From Patescibacteria group bacterium (GTDB lineage: Bacteria > Patescibacteriota > Andersenbacteria > UBA10190): a stretch of 8,677 nt of DNA. The translations under genes were made by a program, and so were the position numbers. Location: assembly GCA_022574795.1 (NCBI GenBank), contig JACZRJ010000012.1, positions 1 through 8,677 of the forward strand, read 5' to 3'. Positions 1 through 5,997 of the stretch are shown piece by piece. The notes beneath the pieces are model-generated. The model saw nothing but the letters and a program-made list of their open reading frames with translations. It made no database searches and was not told the origin of the DNA. Positions within the stretch are counted from its first letter, which is position 1. Each line of letters opens with the position of its first letter.

Positions 1-448
1 CATCAACGCACAAGACTTGACCATTACTGAGAAGACTCAGGATACAGAACCGAGTTGGGTTGGAGAAAGAAACAATGCCTTCACCAGCAGATGCCGTATC
101 GGCCCGCAAAGTATTTACCCGAGCTCGTATACTGGCCGTAGTGCACATCGCGTCTGTGGTTGGTCCATTAAGGCAGGCACCCACCTGACCATTGCCAGCA
201 CCATTATCGTATGATCCTTCATTGTTCTCATAGATGATCTCCGCCATGATTTGCAGCTGACTAACGTTGGAAATAATCCGAGCATCGTTGGCTTTTTCTC
301 GGATACTGCCCAGAGTCATCAGCACGAGAGCTGCGAGGATACCAATGATGGCGATTACTACCAGCAATTCTATCAGGGAGAAGCCTCGCCTGAGCTTTTT
401 CCACCGCTTAATAAGAAATGCTCGAAAATTCTGAACTTTGGACTTCAT
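1..448 (-). CDS. Type IV prepilin (pilin paralog 1), 3' end beyond the window edge
   Basis: This is a major or minor pilin subunit, exported to the inner membrane, processed by a prepilin peptidase and polymerised into the pilus. I translated it from the ATG at 448; 149 codons stay open to base 2, so the C terminus lies outside the window. The class III signal is clear: a basic leader, then RG/FSLIELLVVIAIIGILAAL with Glu at +5 of the mature chain. The leader is 22 residues, long compared with the 8 of its neighbour; no start codon lies closer to the cleavage site, and an in-frame TAG lies four codons upstream of the ATG, with a GTG just before it. Cysteines at about 92, 102, 135 and 147 match the spacing in the second pilin (794-1279), and the two proteins align along their whole visible length, so they are tandem paralogs. 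No good Shine-Dalgarno is seen; a TATAAT box lies at 475-480. Family certain, specific role unknown. Confidence 0.93.
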   Translation of the reverse strand, partial: MKSKVQNFRAFLIKRWKKLRRGFSLIELLVVIAIIGILAALVLMTLGSIREKANDARIISNVSQLQIMAEIIYENNEGSYDNGAGNGQVGACLNGPTTDAMCTTASIRARVNTLRADTASAGEGIVSFSNPTRFCILSLLSNGQVLCVD

Positions 449-474
449 CACAAATTTCTAATGACCTTTAATTT

Positions 475-480
475 ATTATA
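475..480 (-). promoter_or_regulatory. Candidate -10 box for pilin paralog 1
   Basis: A perfect TATAAT reads on the minus strand, ending 26 bases before the pilin ATG at 448, which would place the transcript start near 468. No convincing -35 hexamer is found at 16 to 19 bases upstream. The pilin upstream of it is closed off by a terminator, so this gene needs its own promoter. That context, more than the bare box, supports the call. Confidence 0.4.
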
Positions 481-502
481 CAGCACATTGTTACTATCGT
501 AT

Positions 503-702
503 TCACGTTTGACAGCATCCCCTACTCATTAGGAAATGATCGGTACTAGTTCCCACCAGCTGAGGGTGTGGCCGCAATGTAGGCAGGCTGATCGACCTAG
601 CGGTGTGCGGTGTTGCAAGTACCGCAGCGTGACGACGTTGAGAAAGCTACCCACACTGGCGCCGGAGATGAAGAGCACGATCGTGATGAGCAGATGAACC
701 AT
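503..702 (-). pseudogene. pilD: Broken prepilin peptidase (PilD) N-terminal fragment
   Basis: An intact PilD cleaves and N-methylates prepilins in the inner membrane. Only the start of the gene is present. From the ATG at 702 the reading is 57 codons: a hydrophobic segment, then VGSFLNVV (about residues 18-25), the GRSACLHCG zinc-type CxxC, and the family hallmark LSWWELVPIIS, ending at TAA (529-531). In the neighbouring frame, from 532, the match continues as LMSRG, CC, QT and then TGA (503-505), where the family consensus has RGRCRxC. So a small indel broke the frame, and the second CxxC lost its last Cys to a stop. The aspartic-peptidase domain (PF01478, normally about 150-200 further residues) is absent. 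No Shine-Dalgarno precedes the ATG. The fragment sits between the terminator of pilin 2 and the candidate promoter of pilin 1. Homology of the N-terminal domain is strong; a working short protein is unlikely. Confidence 0.82.
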
Positions 703-736
703 GCTGCAGATATTAGCACGGTACGCCGCGATCTAA

Positions 737-767
737 CCAAAACGCCCCGTAGTTCGAGCGGGGCGTT
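737..767 (-). terminator. Intrinsic terminator of pilin paralog 2
   Basis: Read on the minus strand, AACGCCCCG and CGGGGCGTT form a perfect 9-bp GC-rich stem (arms 759-767 and 741-749) with a 9-base loop, followed by TTGGTT, so that four T residues end the hairpin. It lies 26 bases past the stop codon of the pilin at 794-1279. Its position shows that the pilD fragment and pilin 1 are not simply the tail of the same transcript. Confidence 0.85.
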
Positions 768-793
768 CACCGGCACAGGGCTCAGCTTATTGG

Positions 794-1279
794 CTACGGA
801 GGAGTACACTTTTCATTCCCTGATGCACAGAGGGTTACTCCCGAACTGGTAAATGCTCCGGTGTTATCCACGCACAGGAAGGTGCCATCACGGAGTTCGG
901 CCTCAACACAGAAAAGGTTTGGGGTGGAGTGGGATGCGATTCCTGAACCACCAGGGAAGGCATCGGTAATATCGACACTCAAGACGCCTACGTTACCTTC
1001 AATATTACCCGTAGTACAGGTAACGTCATTCCTGGGGCTATTCTGCAAGCAGGGGCCCACCTGGCCAGCGTCAGCAGTATCATATGATCTTCCATTGTTG
1101 ACGAAGATAATATCGGCAAAGGTTCGCAGCTGGCCAATGTCAGACTTAATGCGAGCGTCATTGGCTTTGTCTCGGGCGCTGCCCAGAGCTACCAGCACGA
1201 GAGCCGCGAGGATACCGATGATGGCGATTACCACCAATAGCTCGATCAAGCTAAATCCTCTTTGTCCTATTTTTCTCAT
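794..1279 (-). CDS. Type IV prepilin (pilin paralog 2)
   Basis: This 161-residue prepilin is the best candidate for the pilus subunit expressed with the motor genes. The 8-residue leader MRKIGQRG is followed by FSLIELLVVIAIIGILAALV; cleavage would fall after Gly8, leaving N-methylated Phe at +1 and Glu at +5. The hydrophobic helix spans about residues 9-32, then comes an amphipathic part and a variable head. Six cysteines (77, 88, 124, 136, 151, 158) could form up to three disulfides; the last pair resembles the C-terminal disulfide loop of pilins. The start is firm: AGGAGG at 1289-1294 lies nine bases from the ATG. The stop is TAG. A strong intrinsic terminator follows, and a 240-bp gap with a candidate promoter and hairpins precedes it. 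It resembles the pseudopilin/PilA family generally; I cannot tell PilA from PilE or a minor pilin. Confidence 0.95.
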   Translation of the reverse strand: MRKIGQRGFSLIELLVVIAIIGILAALVLVALGSARDKANDARIKSDIGQLRTFADIIFVNNGRSYDTADAGQVGPCLQNSPRNDVTCTTGNIEGNVGVLSVDITDAFPGGSGIASHSTPNLFCVEAELRDGTFLCVDNTGAFTSSGVTLCASGNEKCTPP

Positions 1280-1463
1280 GTATCCTCACCTCCTCTCGAG
1301 TTTAAGTGTTTGTTTTCCACATACTTTAGTAGGTTTGCAGACGCCGGCAACGATTAGCCGCCTGACCGGCATTAGTCCCACTCGGGAGCTAACAGCAGCT
1401 GCCGCTACACCATCATTGCATAGTGATGCGCTATTACTGAGCATACGACCTTAATGTCCTTGA
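1280..1463 (-). promoter_or_regulatory. Structured 5' leader of pilin paralog 2
   Basis: This non-coding stretch between pilT and the pilin has stops in all minus-strand frames. It holds several inverted repeats that could fold in an mRNA leader: CACTAT/ATGGTG (1408-1425), TCCC/GGGA with a GAGT loop (1376-1387), and an outer GAC-GCCGG/CCGGC-GTC pairing (1340-1377) enclosing a GGCGG/TTGCC stem. The strong Shine-Dalgarno at 1289-1294 lies at its 3' end. If the promoter at 1464-1493 is used, the leader is about 178 bases, long for a small pilin gene. I do not recognise a known riboswitch consensus; in particular the GEMM (c-di-GMP-I) core is not evident. Confidence 0.35.
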
Positions 1464-1493
1464 AGTATACACGTAATTAGACCAGCTGAACAA
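1464..1493 (-). promoter_or_regulatory. Candidate promoter upstream of pilin paralog 2
   Basis: On the minus strand TATACT (1464-1469, five of six to consensus) is preceded by an 18-base spacer and TTGTTC (1488-1493, three of six). It lies just after the pilT stop, in the only long gap of the cluster, where separate, stronger transcription of the abundant pilin subunit would make sense. The -35 is weak, so the call rests mainly on the -10 and location. Confidence 0.35.
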
Positions 1494-1519
1494 TTCGAAG
1501 ACCTGAATTATGCGGACCT

Positions 1520-2575
1520 TTAGACGGCCGCTGGAACTTGCTCTGAAATCGACAAATATGGTTGAACGTGCTCAGCCGAGACGCTGCCCGCTTGGACTAA
1601 GGCCTTAAGGCTGGCGTCGAGGGTCTGCATACCCTCGTCGGCATTGGTTTGAATGACTCCTGGAATTTGATGCGTATTGCCCTCGCGAATAATATTGCGG
1701 ATAGCGGGATTCGCAATCATTATTTCGGCCGCGGGGAGACGCCCGCCGCCTTGTTTGGGAACCAGGCGAAGTGAAATTACGCCGGAGAGTGCTGCGGAGA
1801 GCTGAGAGCGAATCTGTTGCTGTTGGGCAGCGGGAAATAAGTCGATTAGTCGTTCAACGGTTTGAGCAGCATCGTTGGTATGAAGCGTGGCGAAGACCAG
1901 ATGTCCTGTTTCGGCAACAGTAATGGCAGTTTGCATGCTGTCGAGGTCCCGAAGCTCGCCGATCATGATCACGTTTGGATCTTGGCGCAGAGTAGCCCTA
2001 ATAGCTTGAGCGAACGAGCCAGCATCCCGGCCAATCTCTCGCTGATCAATGGCAGACTGGCTGTCGGTAAACAAGTATTCAATAGGATCTTCAATAGTAA
2101 TAATGTGTTCTGGCCGGTGTTGATTAATGTGGTCAATCAGGGCTGCCATAGTAGTTGACTTACCGTGACCGGCCGGACCTACGATAAGCACGAAGCCCTG
2201 CTTGAGCTCAGCAAAGCGGGCAAGGCTGGGCGGCAACGACAGCTCCTCCAGGCTACGAATTTTCCGGGGAACAAGACGTAAGGCGGCGGCGGTACCTCGT
2301 ATGGTTTTGAAGATGTGGACGCGAAACCGTGTACGGTCTGGTAGTTCATACGATAAATCGACTTGTTTATGCTCAGCCAGACGGGCGTTGGCTGCGGCAT
2401 TTTTGACTAGTAGTTCACCAATTAGGCTGTCAGTCTCTGGCTTTTCGAGCTGCTGTTGGCCGATTGGCTTTAGTTGTCCATCAATACGGAATAGCGGATA
2501 GCGGCCGGCAGAAATATGGATATCTGAAGCCCCGGCCGCCTTCGCTTCCTGTAATAAGTCGTTAATATTTCTCAT
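1520..2575 (-). CDS. pilT: Type IV pilus retraction ATPase PilT
   Basis: PilT is the cytoplasmic hexameric ATPase that depolymerises the pilus and drives retraction and twitching. The 351-residue protein has the family's usual length. Visible in order: N-terminal PAS-like domain with SDIHIS (18-23) and FRIDGQL; Walker A GPAGHGKST (133-141); Asp box IEDPIEY (161-167); Walker B VIMIGELRD (202-210) with Glu207; His box GHLVFATLHT (224-233); and the PilT-specific AIRNIIRE motif (291-298), which separates it from PilB. The start is at 2575, not the upstream in-frame ATG at 2596, because AGGAGG (2582-2587) lies six bases before it and inside the longer reading. It is downstream of the receiver gene with a 46-base gap, in the same operon. 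The stop is TAA. No clear terminator follows. Confidence 0.96.
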   Translation of the reverse strand: MRNINDLLQEAKAAGASDIHISAGRYPLFRIDGQLKPIGQQQLEKPETDSLIGELLVKNAAANARLAEHKQVDLSYELPDRTRFRVHIFKTIRGTAAALRLVPRKIRSLEELSLPPSLARFAELKQGFVLIVGPAGHGKSTTMAALIDHINQHRPEHIITIEDPIEYLFTDSQSAIDQREIGRDAGSFAQAIRATLRQDPNVIMIGELRDLDSMQTAITVAETGHLVFATLHTNDAAQTVERLIDLFPAAQQQQIRSQLSAALSGVISLRLVPKQGGGRLPAAEIMIANPAIRNIIREGNTHQIPGVIQTNADEGMQTLDASLKALVQAGSVSAEHVQPYLSISEQVPAAV

Positions 2576-2581
2576 CGCGTA

Positions 2582-2587
2582 CCTCCT
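2582..2587 (-). promoter_or_regulatory. Shine-Dalgarno that fixes the pilT start
   Basis: AGGAGG lies six bases upstream of the ATG at 2575. An in-frame ATG at 2596 would place this element inside the coding sequence and add seven residues (MFYRRYA) not expected at a PilT N terminus. The site therefore decides in favour of the shorter protein. Confidence 0.85.
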
Positions 2588-2621
2588 ATAGAACAAAAAC
2601 TGCTAGTCGGTGTAGTGGGGG

Positions 2622-3023
2622 CTAGGCTGTTTTTTTCTTGTCCTTGTCCAAAAGATTGGTTATTTTTTCGACGACCTCGGTTGGGGTGTAATGCGCCTTG
2701 ATGATGTAGTCGTCAGCGCCTAGTTTTACTCCCCGCTCGACGTCTGGCTTTTGGCCTAGGTTAGTCAACAAAATTATTGGTAGTCCTTTGGTGCGTTCGT
2801 CTTGTCGTAAGCCTTCAAGTATTTCAAAGCCGTCTTTTTTGGGTAAGACAATGTCGAGCAAGACGAGATCCGGTAGTGGATCTTTTTGTAGTCTCTGCCA
2901 GGCAGCTTCACCATCCTCGACAACCTCCACTTGCCAGCCTAGATTAGTCAGTTTGGTCTGATACATTCCTGAAATGAATGAATCGTCCTCCACTAGTAGT
3001 ATGTTTATTTCTTCAGGTTTCAT
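2622..3023 (-). CDS. CheY-like single-domain response regulator
   Basis: A stand-alone receiver domain of 133 residues with no output domain. Acidic pocket Glu12-Asp13-Asp14, phosphoacceptor Asp57 (LVLLD), switch Thr87 (ILLTN) and conserved Lys109 (DDYIIKA) are all present, so it should accept phosphate from a histidine kinase not encoded here. The tail after residue 125 is Lys-rich (DKDKKK). It lies between pilB and pilT; only 13 bases separate it from the pilB stop and no Shine-Dalgarno is visible, so it is probably translated by coupling to pilB. By analogy with the PilG/PilH receivers of twitching systems, it may act by binding a motor ATPase or another protein instead of DNA; this is inferred from context. 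The stop is TAG. Confidence 0.93.
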   Translation of the reverse strand: MKPEEINILLVEDDSFISGMYQTKLTNLGWQVEVVEDGEAAWQRLQKDPLPDLVLLDIVLPKKDGFEILEGLRQDERTKGLPIILLTNLGQKPDVERGVKLGADDYIIKAHYTPTEVVEKITNLLDKDKKKTA

Positions 3024-3036
3024 GATTATTAGCTAC

Positions 3037-4779
3037 TTAACGGGTTGAGTTGCCAGTTGTGCGCAGCACATCAGCCAGCAGTACTTTACCAGCGAGGCTT
3101 TTAAGTAGGCCATCCTGATACATTGATAAGTTGCCTTCGGCTCGCATCACATCCGCTATTGTATCATATTCGGGACCCTCAACGATAGCATCTTTAACTC
3201 GCTGAGTGACTGGTACGATTTCAAATATAGCGGCCCGGCCGATTAGTCCTGATTCGTGACAATAGGTGCACCCGGCTGCTTGCCAGACTATTTTGGGATT
3301 CTCTTGGTTGGGTAATTTCCGGTATTCATCGGGTACTCCCCGCAAGCTGGCTGATATTTGCTTGCGCGAGCTACTCGATAGTTCAACCTCGGTGCGACAA
3401 GCCTCGCAGAGCTTAGCGACTAAGCGCTGGGCAATGAGAAGACGCAAGGTGGCAGCAAGTACATAGGGATCAAGGCCAAATTTGAGCAGGCGAACCACCG
3501 CGCTAGCAGCATCCGGCGTATGCATGGCCGAGAGCATTAGGTGACCCGCTAGCGCAGCGTGCACAATCAAGCCAGCCACTTCTCCATCATCAATTTCTCC
3601 CACCATGATGACGTCTGGATCCTGGTGCAGAAGACTGCGGAGACCGGTCGCATAGGTCAAACCTATCGGTTGATTTATTTGTGTTTGAGAGATGCCTGAC
3701 ACTTCATATTCGATTGGATCCTCAAGGGTGATGATATTGAGCTCGGACTTATTTAGGGTGTTCAGAGCAGCAAAGAGCGTGGTTGATTTTCCCGCCTCGG
3801 GTGGACCGGCGACGATTATTAGCCCATGCGGTGCTTTCAGCTGCTGTTCGATTTGTTCCTGCTGCTGGTCTAGCATCCCCAAATTTTGGAGGGTAATGGT
3901 TCCGCCTGATTTATCAAGAATTCTCACGGTTACCTTGTCTCCAAAAATTGTTGGCATGATGGCAATTCGAAAATCTAGTGAGCGGCCATCGACGGTAGAA
4001 CTGAAACGTCCTTCTAGTGGTTTGCCAGTCTCTTCGATCGGTAAGTGAGCCAGAATCTTGAGGCGCGACAGCACCGAGTTATGGATGTTTTTGGGCAACA
4101 TTAATGAGGTGTGTAGTTTACCATCGATGCGATAGCGGATACGTAGGTCAGTTTCGGTGGGCTCAATATGTATATCTGAGGCGTGCCCCTCGATAGCGTG
4201 TCGGATGATGACAGCCACAATCTTTGAGACGGGCGCCCCAGCAGCATACTGCTGGACAGCTTGATCGTCTTCTTGGCCAATGTCAGCAGCAGCTAATTCG
4301 CCGCCGAAGTCGAGCAAGCTGCTGACCAGGTCCGCCTTGACCTCGTTTTTCTTAAAGAGCAGCTGATTAATCGCGGCTGCCTCGCCAACTTTAAGCTGGG
4401 TGGTCAGGCCCCGCTTTTGGGCAATGAAGCGCACGGCCTCGATGGCCTGCGTGTCGTAGGGGTTAGCCAGGGCTACAACCAAGGCACCATCTTGAACATC
4501 GACTGGTACAAAGCCATAGGTCTTGACTGCTTGCGGCGAAATAGATTGCATGGCCTCGGGATTTATTTCAACGTTGTCCAGCTTGAGGTACGGCAGACCA
4601 CTGGCTTCGGCGAGCGCTTGGGCCAGGGCCGAGCCAGAGATTGATTCATCGTCGAGCAAGACGGCCGCCAGCGATCGCTTCTCTTGGTTAGCGCGTTGTT
4701 GGGCAGCCGCCAGTCGCTGCTCACTAAGCACCTGTTGACGCACCAATATCTCCTCCAATTTTTTTTCTGGTTTACTCAC
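3037..4779 (-). CDS. pilB: Type IV pilus assembly ATPase PilB (GspE/PilB family)
   Basis: PilB powers pilus extension at the cytoplasmic face. The 580 residues match full-length PilB. Order: N-terminal GspE/MshEN-like domain (about 5-145), then SDIHIEP (201-207) and the RYRIDGKL region, Walker A GPPEAGKS (325-332), Asp box LEDPIEY (352-358), Walker B VIMVGEIDD (390-398) with catalytic Glu395, His box GHLMLSAMHT (412-421), and the zinc tetracysteine C458, C461, C504, C507 that marks PilB against PilT. Oddities: GEIRD of the family reads GEIDD, and LLRQDPD reads LLHQDPD. The start taken is GTG at 4779, with only a distant GGAG upstream. A GTG at 4743 has a better element (GGAGGAG, 4750-4756) but would remove the first helix (KKLEEILV), which fits the family, so I keep 4779. 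A 102-base gap separates it from pilM. Confidence 0.95.
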   Translation of the reverse strand: MSKPEKKLEEILVRQQVLSEQRLAAAQQRANQEKRSLAAVLLDDESISGSALAQALAEASGLPYLKLDNVEINPEAMQSISPQAVKTYGFVPVDVQDGALVVALANPYDTQAIEAVRFIAQKRGLTTQLKVGEAAAINQLLFKKNEVKADLVSSLLDFGGELAAADIGQEDDQAVQQYAAGAPVSKIVAVIIRHAIEGHASDIHIEPTETDLRIRYRIDGKLHTSLMLPKNIHNSVLSRLKILAHLPIEETGKPLEGRFSSTVDGRSLDFRIAIMPTIFGDKVTVRILDKSGGTITLQNLGMLDQQQEQIEQQLKAPHGLIIVAGPPEAGKSTTLFAALNTLNKSELNIITLEDPIEYEVSGISQTQINQPIGLTYATGLRSLLHQDPDVIMVGEIDDGEVAGLIVHAALAGHLMLSAMHTPDAASAVVRLLKFGLDPYVLAATLRLLIAQRLVAKLCEACRTEVELSSSSRKQISASLRGVPDEYRKLPNQENPKIVWQAAGCTYCHESGLIGRAAIFEIVPVTQRVKDAIVEGPEYDTIADVMRAEGNLSMYQDGLLKSLAGKVLLADVLRTTGNSTR

Positions 4780-4822
4780 AGATACTTATTACTCCGGCGA
4801 AGGCCTGGTTATTACTCGTGGC

Positions 4823-4841
4823 GCCAGCACGATCGGCTGGC
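4823..4841 (-). other. Intercistronic hairpin between pilM and pilB
   Basis: GCCAGC and GCTGGC form a perfect 6-bp stem with a 7-base loop in the 102-base gap between the pilM stop and the pilB start. No T tract follows on the minus strand (the bases after are GCCACGAG), so it is not a normal intrinsic terminator. It could be an mRNA processing or stability element, or chance. Confidence 0.3.
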
Positions 4842-4881
4842 CTGAGATATGTCTAATCACGAAGGTAAGGTTATGTAGGTG

Positions 4882-5907
4882 TTAGTATATGGCTGGTAAT
4901 CCTCGTCTCGCAAGGCCGATGGCAGTGGCGTAGGTGGTGTTCAGTTGAGCTGTCTTAGCTTCTAATTGGTTAGGATACCGCAGCCCGGCGAGAGAATTAC
5001 CTAAACTGGTTCGCCGCTTGAGCGGCTTCACCCAGACGGGACTGCTATGCAGGGCCAGAGCGCCACTGCCAGTTAATACTATCTTGGCAATACTGCTACT
5101 GGTGTACTTGGCGGCATTAGCCAGCAGGTCAGTGGTGGCCTCGGCTACTGCTTTAGTGAAGGCCTGATCACTGTTATTAGAGCGGCTGATATTTACCTGG
5201 ATCTGAGGTGTCCCCTGGTCAATGAGGCTGATGGTGGCGTTTTGCTCTTGGATATTTACTAAGCACATTGTGTCGGTCGGACTAACCAGGGCGCGCACCA
5301 GGGCAAAGGTATCTATTTCTAGTGTTAGCAACTCCAGGTCGAGTAGCTGGGCAACGTGCTGATAGCGACTGATGAGGTAGCGTGGGATCGCAGCGACATA
5401 GACATCCATAGTATTGCCTTGCTCAGCGGTCAGGGGCTGGCGTTGCTTGGTCGCCAGGCGGACGCCGACCTTACCCTTGGCGCTGGTTTTGTTAGGGCGC
5501 AGATCAGGTGAGGTGGCGTCACTACTCCAGCCCAGCGTAACTTCGTCCAGGGGTACCGGTACAACTTCGCGAGCATTAAAGCGTATGACTTCGGATAAAT
5601 TTGCTTGGGAAGCTTTTGGCACGGTTAGGATGGTGCCAAAGACAACGCTGCTTGGTAAACCCAGAACGGCTCGATCAGTGGCCACTTCAGCTTGATCAAA
5701 CATGCGCTTAATAATTGCAGCGGTTTGCTTCACGGCAGTGTCGCCAGCTGAGTCTGAGGCAGCTGTTAGTAAGGGATTGGTATAGGAGACCTGCGCATAG
5801 GTGGCCAGCTCCACACCACGATCGCGCGACAATAGTTCCACCAGTAAGATGGCATGGGGGCTCAGATCTAAGCCCAGGCTGGCCCGCGGTGATTCGAGTA
5901 GTGTCAT
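4882..5907 (-). CDS. pilM: Type IV pilus assembly protein PilM (actin-like ATPase)
   Basis: PilM is a cytoplasmic actin/FtsA-fold protein that binds nucleotide and links the pilus motor to the inner-membrane PilN/PilO complex. The 341 residues match the family. Seen: phosphate-1-like LGLDLSPHAILLVEL (11-25), VLGLPSSVVFG (81-91), the family's VIRFNAREVVPVPLDEV (107-123), DVYVAAIPR (168-176), LEIDTFALVRAL (196-207), second phosphate-like MCLVNIQEQNATISLID (214-230), VLTGSGAL (277-284) and the closing ATAIGLARRG. Between 128 and 166 there is a hydrophilic stretch rich in Thr, Lys and Gln that seems longer than in typical PilM. The ATG at 5907 is the only good start: an in-frame TAA lies two codons upstream. 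No Shine-Dalgarno is visible. It is the first gene of the minus-strand pilus cluster; pilN and pilO, its usual neighbours, are not beside it. The stop is TAA. Confidence 0.93.
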   Translation of the reverse strand: MTLLESPRASLGLDLSPHAILLVELLSRDRGVELATYAQVSYTNPLLTAASDSAGDTAVKQTAAIIKRMFDQAEVATDRAVLGLPSSVVFGTILTVPKASQANLSEVIRFNAREVVPVPLDEVTLGWSSDATSPDLRPNKTSAKGKVGVRLATKQRQPLTAEQGNTMDVYVAAIPRYLISRYQHVAQLLDLELLTLEIDTFALVRALVSPTDTMCLVNIQEQNATISLIDQGTPQIQVNISRSNNSDQAFTKAVAEATTDLLANAAKYTSSSIAKIVLTGSGALALHSSPVWVKPLKRRTSLGNSLAGLRYPNQLEAKTAQLNTTYATAIGLARRGLPAIY

Positions 5908-5997
5908 AGTTTACAACCAGGGTTTTAAAGAAGGAATCAAACGTCAGTTGCCAGGCAACCCACTCGGCTTGTCAACTGCACTGGTTAAGCTTAACAT
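5908..5997. promoter_or_regulatory. Divergent pilM/lemA control region with dyad repeats
   Basis: This 90-bp gap must hold the promoters for pilM (leftward) and lemA (rightward). It contains a near-perfect inverted repeat GTTGCC-A-GGCAAC (5947-5959), a perfect 12-bp palindrome GTTAAGCTTAAC (5984-5995), and a spaced inverted pair CAGTTG (5945-5950)/CAACTG (5973-5978). On the minus strand a perfect TTGACA occurs at 5970-5975, but no good -10 sits at the right distance for pilM. These symmetric sites are candidate operators; no regulator is encoded nearby. Confidence 0.45.
5969..5997 (+). promoter_or_regulatory. Candidate lemA promoter
   Basis: TTGTCA (5969-5974, five of six) is followed by a 17-base spacer and TAACAT (5992-5997, four of six). 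The -10 overlaps the palindrome at 5984-5995, so a bound protein would block it. Transcription would begin near 6004, after the ATG at 5998 and just before the ATG at 6007, implying a near-leaderless message. Confidence 0.35.

Noticed and set aside
509..514. TTGACA on the plus strand as a -35 box
   Set aside because: No -10 lies at the correct distance and no plus-strand gene follows.
251..532. A 93-codon plus-strand reading frame
   Set aside because: It is antisense to pilin 1 and the pilD remnant and shows no recognisable domain.
503..534. Recoding of TGA as glycine, or programmed frameshifting, to rescue pilD
   Set aside because: A TAA comes first in the original frame, another TAG follows soon in the shifted frame, the catalytic domain is absent, and no other gene here has an in-frame TGA.
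597..809. A 70-codon minus-strand reading frame
   Set aside because: It runs through the terminator in a different frame from the PilD-like reading; only the other frame matches a known family.
861..1454. A 197-codon plus-strand reading frame
   Set aside because: It lies opposite pilin 2 and its leader, has Ser/Thr/Pro-rich antisense composition and no family motif, while the minus-strand pilin has a clear prepilin signal and a strong ribosome site.
1280..1463. c-di-GMP-I (GEMM) riboswitch ahead of the pilin
   Set aside because: The conserved core elements of that riboswitch are not visible; only generic hairpins are present.
1501..1520. Terminator just after pilT
   Set aside because: AGGTC occurs twice as a direct repeat, not as an inverted repeat, and no T-tailed stem is found.
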